Positions 59,146-64,000 of a stretch of DNA of 64,000 nt are shown in pieces. The DNA is from DASVFB01 sp963815965 (GTDB lineage Bacteria; Actinomycetota; Thermoleophilia; Gaiellales; Gaiellaceae). The DNA lies in assembly GCA_963815965.1 (NCBI GenBank), contig CAWFIT010000013.1:5265-69264 (forward strand). The letters run 5' to 3'. The position numbers and the translations under genes were made by a program. Below the pieces are notes generated by a model that saw nothing but the letters and a program-made list of their open reading frames with translations, did no database searches and had not been told where the DNA came from. Each line of letters begins with the position of its first letter. Within the stretch, counting starts at the first letter, position 1.

Positions 59146-59178
59146 AGGCCGCCGCTCTGTCCGCTGAGCTACCGGCGC
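59106..59178 (-). tRNA. tRNA-Arg(UCU)
   Basis: The acceptor is GCGCCGG with CCGGCGC, discriminator G. The anticodon stem GCGGC/GCCGC encloses loop CTTCTAA (anticodon TCT), and the T-loop is TTCGAAT. Its 3' half is duplicated at 55793-55833. Confidence 0.95.
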
Positions 59179-59251
59179 CCGCGCCAAGCGTAGCGGCATG
59201 GTTGGCGTATTCTCGTTCCTGCGGGTGCCGGGTACCATGTCCGCGCGCGCG

Positions 59252-59324
59252 GTGGCGGTAGCTCAGTTGGTAGAGCCCCGGGTTGTGGTCCCGGTGGTCG
59301 CGGGTTCAAGTCCCGTCCGCCACC
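59252..59324 (+). tRNA. tRNA-His(GUG)
   Basis: The acceptor is GTGGCGG with CCGCCAC. G at 59251 is available as the -1 base opposite C73 (59324). The anticodon stem CCGGG/CCCGG encloses loop TTGTGGT (anticodon GTG), and the T-loop is TTCAAGT. The 345 bp that follow up to 59669 show no gene I can support. Confidence 0.95.
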
Positions 59325-59655
59325 CTTCTTGAACAGCGGCTTTGCGCGTCAGATCGCAGCTGCAGTGGGCACGAAAGACGCCGTCCTGGCAACACCCTGG
59401 TAACAACGCGGCTCGCGCAGACCGAAAGACCACTGTCGGCGTGAAGACGGACGTAGCGACCGTGATGCGAGCTAGGCCAAACGAGCTTCGGCGTGGCGAG
59501 ATCATCGGCGCTCCGAATCTGGAGTCCCACACTCGCGGTGCGCCGTGCGGGGGTGCTGCCGCCGCGTAAACCGAACAACGATGCGCGTTTGCGACACGAG
59601 CGGGCGCTGGATCGGTCGACCGCCGCACAGTCAGATTGCCCGTAGAGCCGCGGCA

Positions 59656-59661
59656 TAGGAT
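59656..59661 (+). promoter_or_regulatory. Leaderless -10 box (TAGGAT)
   Basis: TAGGAT lies 8 nt before the ATG at 59670 with no Shine-Dalgarno between. Confidence 0.5.
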
Positions 59662-59669
59662 CAAAACGA

Positions 59670-59927
59670 ATGCTGTACGGCCAGTTCGACCTCAGATCGA
59701 AGCCCTCCGTCATCGGACGGATCGTCACCGCGACGATCACCTTGGTGACCGTGCTGATCGTCTACGACGGGTGGGCGACGTTGAAGTTCTTCGACGTGTG
59801 CCTGATCGTGCTCGGCCCGATCATCGCGGTAGTCACGGCGCACGTCTTCTCTAACACTCTCGTTCAGGAGGTGGAGCCTCGGCAGACGCCCGACGATGAG
59901 CGAGTGGCTCGCGGTGGTCCGATTTGA
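59670..59927 (+). CDS. Small membrane protein, N-terminal part of a probably split gene
   Basis: This 85-residue product has two TM helices: VIGRIVTATITLVTVLIVYDGW and FFDVCLIVLGPIIAVVTAHVF. The start YGQFDLRSKPS and the pattern resemble the N-terminal half of a longer actinobacterial membrane protein. The next gene overlaps it by 32 nt and continues with two or three more TM helices. A single-base break near 59895 (at TPDDE) would join them. Confidence 0.7.
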   Translation: MLYGQFDLRSKPSVIGRIVTATITLVTVLIVYDGWATLKFFDVCLIVLGPIIAVVTAHVFSNTLVQEVEPRQTPDDERVARGGPI

Positions 59928-60219
59928 GTCGAGGTTCCTGCTCCTCGCAATTCCCCCGCTCGCCATCCTGAGTGTCCTCCGACTCGCGAACGTCTCCCTC
60001 ACCGACGCTGTCCAGGTGCTCATCTTGCTTGAGGCCATCTCGCTGACCTTCTGGGCCGGCCTGGCTGCCTGGTACGCAGGTCTACGCGGGCGAGCACTCG
60101 CGCTCTCAATCCTCGGCGGCGTCGCGGTCGCGGCGATCGTACTCCTGCTGCAAGTGTTTCTGCAGCCGGGCAAGGCAGTCAACAACGGCGTCGCAGCCGC
60201 CCTGCAAGTGACTCAGTGA
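59896..60219 (+). CDS. Small membrane protein, C-terminal part of a probably split gene
   Basis: This 107-residue product starts SEWLAVVRFESRFLLLAIPP. TM helices follow: LAIPPLAILSVLRLA, VLILLEAISLTFWAGLAAWY and ALSILGGVAVAAIVLLLQVFL. If fused with the preceding frame it gives a ~180-residue five-TM protein with YDGW and FESRF landmarks. As it stands it could be a coupled partner from its own ATG. Function is unknown. Confidence 0.7.
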   Translation: MSEWLAVVRFESRFLLLAIPPLAILSVLRLANVSLTDAVQVLILLEAISLTFWAGLAAWYAGLRGRALALSILGGVAVAAIVLLLQVFLQPGKAVNNGVAAALQVTQ

Positions 60220-60287
60220 CTTGCGGGGTCATAGGGCACTCAGAGGACGTCGATCCCGGAGTTGAGCCAGCGACTACTGAGTAGCGA

Positions 60288-60494
60288 TTACTCCTGATTC
60301 ACCAGCGTCACCCACGCATGCCCGAACGCGTTCGGGTTCGGCCGCGGCTCAACACGCTCGACTCGGTAGACCGTGCCGCCGTCGGTTAGCTCCGCGCCGA
60401 CCGTGAGCGGCTCGCTCCGGTGGCGCATCCCGCTTCCCCCGTCGTCGAAGTGGACGAGGTATCTGATCTGCGAGTCACGCCAGTCGGCCCCCAT
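60288..60494 (-). CDS. Small hypothetical protein
   Basis: This is a 68-residue beta-rich protein: RYLVHFDDGGSGMRHRSEPL, TVGAELTDGGTVYRVERVEP and GHAWVTLVNQE. It is compact, soluble, with no Cys and no signal. Codon usage and composition look coding. GGAGGA lies about 5 nt before the ATG. Confidence 0.6.
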   Translation of the reverse strand: MGADWRDSQIRYLVHFDDGGSGMRHRSEPLTVGAELTDGGTVYRVERVEPRPNPNAFGHAWVTLVNQE

Positions 60495-60518
60495 CGAGTC
60501 CTCCCGTCCGGGCCGGAC

Positions 60519-61035
60519 GAGCGAACGCGAACGCGAACGTTGCCATTGTTGTCACGGGCCGCTGCAGCGGCACCGCGAAGACTTCGCTCGGCTACAGGTA
60601 GCCCAGCGGGTCGACGGGCTCGCCGTTGACGCGGACTTCGAAGTGGAGGTGCGGCCCAAAGCAGTATCCGGTGCAGCCGACGGAGCCGATTGTCTGGCTT
60701 TGCGAGACGGTCGCTCCGAGTCCGACCGCGATCGCCGACTGGTGGCCGTAGGCGGTCGCGAGTCCTCGCCCGTGACGCCCCTAGCAGGGACCCGCGAGCT
60801 CAACTAAATCGGGAGGGGTGCCCCGTGCCCAGTCGTGCGCTCACCTCGGGACGCTCCAGCATGAGCTCTGGCGATCGGTTCGGGATCGTGAGCGCGCCCG
60901 CTGACCTCTTATATTGCAAGAGCCAGCGATGTTCGCGCCGGTTCGCGCCCGTTCGCTCAACTCGCTTGTTGACAGGGTCTTCGCCCGACGGAGCGAACGC
61001 GAACGAACCCGAGCGCGCTGAACCTTGCCATTCTT
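60519..61035. repeat. Degenerate repeat pair in gene-poor gap
   Basis: Segments near 60519-60560 and 60979-61035 share GCGAACGCGAACG and, after a variable spacer, TTGCCATT-TTG plus a nearby ACGGC. The copies are imperfect. They flank the peptidase remnant, which suggests a remnant of transposed or duplicated DNA. The evidence is weak. Confidence 0.3.
60592..60776 (-). pseudogene. M23 (LytM) peptidase C-terminal remnant
   Basis: On the minus strand a 60-residue stretch reads LATAYGHQSAIAVGLGATVS, QTIGSVGCTGYCFGPHLHFE and VRVNGEPVDPLGYL, then a stop. The zinc motif HLH and the YGH box are those of LytM-type endopeptidases. A TAG lies just upstream in frame, so the rest of the gene is gone. It sits in a 730-bp gap otherwise without genes. 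Confidence 0.6.
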
Positions 61036-61226
61036 GCGACGGCTCCTTCGGCGTCGAGACGTTCCGTCGCAGGTTCATAGCGGAGGCAAGACTTGGACAC
61101 ATTTCCCCGACCGTCTCGCGTACCGGTTCACCGCGGTTCGACAACTCGAGGAGGCCAGCGCCGACGTGTGGCACCGCCACCGATTCGAGTCCGCTTAGCT
61201 GGAACTAAACGGGGACGCTCGAACCC

Positions 61227-62117
61227 CTATCCCCGATTTCGCTCGGTTTGCCGCCATTCGGCCCAGACGGGCGAGAAGACGGCGCAGGCCATCGAGATGG
61301 TGATGACGATGAAGATGTAGGCGAAGAGCGCGAGGACGGCTCCGAACGAGCCGAAGGCCCTGGCGTTCTGGTTGATCGTGGGTCCGATCCACAGCGGCGA
61401 GGTGGCGACCGTGCCGCCGAGGACGAATGCTGCGAGGAGGGCCCCCGGGAGGAGGGAGCGCAGCGGGATCGTGCGGTGCAGCAGGAAGCTTGGTGTCCAG
61501 AGCCAGAAGATCGTCGAGCCCACGATCCAGACGGGGACGAGTACGAGCCAGCCGTCGCTGCGGAGATTCGCGGTGGAGACGGTCATCAGCGCGACGAGCC
61601 CGCTCGTGACGAAGAACCAGATCGTGAAGAGCAGCTGGTCGGCAACGCCGCCGACGTGGATGCGCCAGACGCGCGCGTAGAGGTCCTGGTAGATCTGGCC
61701 GATCGCGAGCCCCCAGAGCAGGAAGCCGATCACGATCGTGAGCGTGGCGGCAAGCAGGTTGTTGGAGGTGCTCCCGAACAGGTCATGGACGAGGCTCGCA
61801 GTCGTCCCGTTGAGCTTCATGTGGCTGATCACGCGCTCGGCGAACGCGTTGTCGTTGCCGTCCGCGAGGTTGAAGAACGCGACGATCACAAGCGCGGTCG
61901 GGAGGGCGGAGAGCGTGAAGTAGGCCGTCAGCGCAGCGCCCGAGTTGCGGCTCGCCTCGAGGTAGCGGCGAAACCAAAGCAACGCCAGCCGGGTGAGGCT
62001 GTTGTCTGCCCGGCTACGCAGCCAGTCCAGGACGGCCGGAAGGCGGCCGCCGCCAGTGCCGGGCGCCTCGGCTCTCCCGGGCGCCGCTGCCGGCGCGGCC
62101 TCAGGATCGGGCGTCAC
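61227..62117 (-). CDS. YihY/BrkB-family membrane protein
   Basis: This 296-residue protein has six TM helices. Family landmarks are RNSGAALTAYFTLSALPTAL near residue 55, then LAATLTIVIGFLLWGLAIG, LFTIWFFVTSGLVALMTV, WLVLVPVWIVGSTIFWLW, LLPGALLAAFVLGG and FGSFGAVLALFAYIFIVITI. The N-terminal ~25 residues are Ala/Pro/Gly-rich. The family was once annotated as ribonuclease BN; that activity is not supported for these membrane proteins. Start is GTG 62117. Confidence 0.9.
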   Translation of the reverse strand: MTPDPEAAPAAAPGRAEAPGTGGGRLPAVLDWLRSRADNSLTRLALLWFRRYLEASRNSGAALTAYFTLSALPTALVIVAFFNLADGNDNAFAERVISHMKLNGTTASLVHDLFGSTSNNLLAATLTIVIGFLLWGLAIGQIYQDLYARVWRIHVGGVADQLLFTIWFFVTSGLVALMTVSTANLRSDGWLVLVPVWIVGSTIFWLWTPSFLLHRTIPLRSLLPGALLAAFVLGGTVATSPLWIGPTINQNARAFGSFGAVLALFAYIFIVITISMACAVFSPVWAEWRQTERNRG

Positions 62118-62233
62118 TGGTTCTCACCGAACGCAGGGCGTATCGAGCGGCGACGGCTATGATCAGGCTGCCTCAGGACGATGGCCTTCGCGCTGCATCC
62201 CGCTGCGACGAGGGTCCGTTGATCCCGAGGGAC

Positions 62234-62554
62234 TCAAAGGCCGGATGACCCTGAGGCTTGATCAACGATGCTGCCGAGCTCATCGACGGTGATCGTGTGG
62301 CGCTTCACCCCGCTCCGGCCGCCTTTGCGTACAAGGATGACCTTCCAGAGGCCGAAAGTGATGATCGTCAGGAACGCATTCAGCCCGTAGCGGTCTGCCG
62401 TAGGTTTGGCGACCGTCGCCTGGAACTCTGATCGTGCTTCGATGCGCCAACCCTGAGCGCTGTACACCTGCAGCGAGCGCTCGAGGATCTGTTCCCGTTC
62501 ATCAGTCGTCTTGACGATCAAGCCATCGTTCCCGGTGGCCGGCTCCCCGTGCAT
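62234..62554 (-). CDS. Conserved hypothetical protein with one hydrophobic helix
   Basis: This 106-residue protein has EQILERSLQVYSAQGWRIEA and RSEFQATVAKP, then a hydrophobic hairpin (GLNAFLTIITFGLWKVILV) and a basic tail with KRHTITVDELG. The segment QGWRIEARSEFQATV recurs in actinobacterial proteins of unknown function. Its ATG shares one base with the stop of the lipoprotein gene (TGATG), so they are coupled. Confidence 0.75.
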   Translation of the reverse strand: MHGEPATGNDGLIVKTTDEREQILERSLQVYSAQGWRIEARSEFQATVAKPTADRYGLNAFLTIITFGLWKVILVRKGGRSGVKRHTITVDELGSIVDQASGSSGL

Positions 62555-63123
62555 CAGGAACCGCTGCTCGTCAAGGAGTTGCAGGCGCTCGAGCTGGCGA
62601 ACGCGCTCTTCAGCTCGCCCTTCGCGCCGAGCCCCTGGAGGCTGGTGAACGTCGTCTTGACCTGTGTCTTCATCGTCGCGAATGTGGCCGTCACCGTCGG
62701 GACGGCGGTGAGCGCGCCTTTCAGGCCGGAAACCCCGTTGACCGCGCTCTCGATCGTGGTCACGCCTTTCTGCAAGCTCGTCGAGAGCTGGCCGAGGGAG
62801 TCCTTCGCCTGCTGCCCGGACGGGGTGTCGGGCTTGCCCAGCCCCTTCAGGTCAGACGTGAGCGCCTCGGTCGCCGACTTCGCATCGCCGGCCGCCGTCT
62901 GCAGCCCGGTCTTCGTCGGATCGCTCTTCAGGGAGCCGGCGGCCGACTTGATCGCGGCCTGCCAGGTCGTGATCGACGAGCAGACGCCGCTCGCCCAGGT
63001 GTCGGTGGCAGAGGCACTCGTCGTCGTCGTTGTCGAGCCGCCCCCGCTCGAGCCGCAGCCTGCCGCGAGGAACGCCAACGACGCTGCGACGGCGATCAGA
63101 CTCTGTTTGCGAGTGGATTTCAT
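62554..63123 (-). CDS. Secreted lipoprotein, helical
   Basis: This 189-residue protein has a lipoprotein signal (SLIAVAASLAFLAAGCGSSGG, lipidation at Cys23) and a Ser/Thr linker. An alpha-helical domain with two Cys follows (WASGVCSSITTWQAAIKSAA near 47 and SSACNSLTS at the end), likely disulfide-bonded across the ends. Repeated small-residue helices such as GLQTAAGDAKSATEALTSDL suggest a helical bundle. It is the first gene of a pair with the 106-residue protein. Function is unknown. Confidence 0.8.
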   Translation of the reverse strand: MKSTRKQSLIAVAASLAFLAAGCGSSGGGSTTTTTSASATDTWASGVCSSITTWQAAIKSAAGSLKSDPTKTGLQTAAGDAKSATEALTSDLKGLGKPDTPSGQQAKDSLGQLSTSLQKGVTTIESAVNGVSGLKGALTAVPTVTATFATMKTQVKTTFTSLQGLGAKGELKSAFASSSACNSLTSSGS

Positions 63124-63183
63124 CGTTATTCCCTTTCGGCGGATCGGGAGGGCCGGCGTGTGTGCCGGCCCTCCTCCCGCGAT

Positions 63184-63712
63184 CTACGAGGTGATTGCGC
63201 CCGACACCTCGTCCTGGGACTTCGCGATCGCCTTCTGCAGCTCCTGGTAGTCGCCCGAGTCGATCGCCTGGTTGATCCTCTTGTCCGAGTTGACGAGAGC
63301 GGCCTCGACCTTGTCGGCGTACTGGTCGTCGACGACCGCCACCACCGCCGAGGATCCCGGCGGCAGGTACTCCTCGAGGTCGACGCCTATCTTCTTCTCC
63401 TCGTGCCGCTTGCTGCAGTGCGCCGATCCCGGCGCCGATCCCGGCGCCGATCGCGGTCGCCGCCAGCAGGGGCGGCGCGAACAGCCCGACCACGAGCCCT
63501 GCCGTGCCGCCGAGCATCGCGCCGCCGGCGACGTGCGCCGTCACCGTGCTCCTTCACGTCCACGTTGCCGCTCGCGTCGCGATTCATCACGACCGCCCCG
63601 ACCACCTTGTACTCGCCGGATCCTGCCCGGCCTTCAGCGCCTTGAAGTCCTCGGCCGCCGCACCCGCATCGGCGTACGCACCGACCACGAGCACGAGATT
63701 GTCACCATCCAT
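63184..63712 (-). CDS. DUF1269-like stress/membrane protein (three frameshifts)
   Basis: This reads as a ~175-residue protein: DNLVLVVGAYADAGAAAEDF, then VVGAVVMNRDASGNVDVKEH, HVAGGAMLGGTAGLVVGLFA with a Gly-rich TM hairpin (LLAATAIGAGIGAGIGAL), then IGVDLEEYLPPGSSAVVAVV and INQAIDSGDYQELQKAIAKS. Frame changes occur near 63620, 63545 and 63405. The order of an alpha/beta start, Gly-rich hydrophobic hairpin and second alpha/beta unit is typical of DUF1269 proteins. Sequence errors are the likely cause of the breaks. Confidence 0.72.
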
Positions 63713-63816
63713 GACTCCTCCTCTCTGGGTCTTTCGCCAAGCCTTCCGCGCACCGCCGCCCTCGTGGGACGTTCGAGCGCCGTTCACCCAGGTGAACCGA
63801 GGCGCCTCGAACTGGC

Positions 63817-64000
63817 CTACGGGTTGGGCGCCTGGCGCCGCCAGCGGTTCCAGGGCCACATGCCGTCCATCTCGACCTCGAGCGCGAAGCTCAGCAGGAT
63901 CCGGACGAGGACGATCACGCCCAGTACGACCACGCTTTGGTAGGTCGGGTCGACGATGATCGTCCGCACGATGTCGGCCACGATCAGCACTTCCAGGCCG
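63817..64000 (-). CDS. DUF1622 family membrane protein, 3' part only
   Basis: The C-terminal ~60 residues of a membrane protein run off the right edge: LEVLIVADIVRTIIVDPTYQ, VVVLGVIVLVRILLSFALEV and EMDGMWPWNRWRRQAP, then stop at 63817. The ADIVRT, FALEVEMDG and WPW segments are characteristic of DUF1622. The N-terminal TM and start are outside the window. Confidence 0.82.
   Translation of the reverse strand, partial: GLEVLIVADIVRTIIVDPTYQSVVVLGVIVLVRILLSFALEVEMDGMWPWNRWRRQAPNP

Noticed and set aside
59263..59664. 133-residue minus-strand ORF over tRNA-His
   Set aside because: Its C-terminus WRTGLEPATTGTTTRGSTN is the typical antisense-tRNA peptide, and the rest lacks coding features.
1..64000. 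CRISPR arrays, restriction-modification, toxin-antitoxin or other classical defence genes
   Set aside because: No regularly spaced repeats and no recognisable cas, methyltransferase, toxin or antitoxin genes were seen on either strand.

Overview
The window is high-GC DNA, very probably from the chromosome of an actinobacterium of the class Thermoleophilia (Gaiellales-like). Reasons are the dense gene packing with many GTG and TTG starts, the frequent TANNNT boxes 6-8 nt before start codons (leaderless promoters), the F420-type luciferase-like oxidoreductase, the YbdK ligase, the ECF sigma/propeller pair, and the cupredoxin-like tails. This placement rests on gene content and style; no marker gene was compared. 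About twenty single-base frame breaks interrupt otherwise well-conserved genes. They concentrate at 14.7-19.8 kb, so sequencing or assembly indels are likelier than gene decay.

Region 1 (1-13.5 kb) is aromatic catabolism. It holds the 3' part of a benzoylformate decarboxylase, a NitT/TauT-type ABC importer with an IclR regulator on the minus strand, and a divergent nine-gene operon in which every neighbouring pair overlaps: aldehyde dehydrogenase, pcaI, pcaJ, pcaH, pcaG, pcaB, pcaD, pcaC, pobA. Together they suggest (4-hydroxy)benzoylformate to (4-hydroxy)benzaldehyde to 4-hydroxybenzoate to protocatechuate to 3-oxoadipyl-CoA. Only a thiolase is missing.

Region 2 (13.5-19.8 kb) is signalling. 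It holds a substrate-binding lipoprotein, a histidine kinase, a response regulator and a receiver-nucleotide cyclase in one operon, then a lone receiver, a LuxR-type regulator and a small kinase. Region 3 (19.9-30.2 kb) is a secretome island: two tandem secreted cupins, a BTAD/SARP-type regulator, two paralogous secreted coiled-coil proteins, a 1304-residue TIG/Ig-repeat protein and an LCP-family enzyme.

Region 4 (30.2-46 kb) is mixed housekeeping. Its most striking gene is a peroxiredoxin (34628-35095, minus) whose peroxidatic cysteine codon is an in-frame TGA. A perfect 7-bp hairpin follows at the spacing expected of a bacterial SECIS element, so it is a strong selenocysteine candidate. Also here are an ECF sigma factor with a propeller partner, YbdK, RidA, a sarcosine-oxidase-like enzyme, trxA, ileS and ispH.

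Region 5 (46-55.7 kb) carries a 1304-residue multi-GAF sensor kinase whose phosphoacceptor histidine is glutamine, its receiver partner, tRNA-Pro, CtaG, tRNA-Gly, an F420-type oxidoreductase, a GNAT acetyltransferase, a cyclophilin and an AI-2E-family permease. Region 6 (55.8-59.2 kb) is a small integrative element bounded by 41-bp direct repeats, one of them inside tRNA-Arg(UCU), with a broken tyrosine recombinase. Region 7 (59.2-64 kb) holds tRNA-His, small membrane and stress proteins, a YihY protein, a lipoprotein, and the end of a DUF1622 gene running off the right edge.
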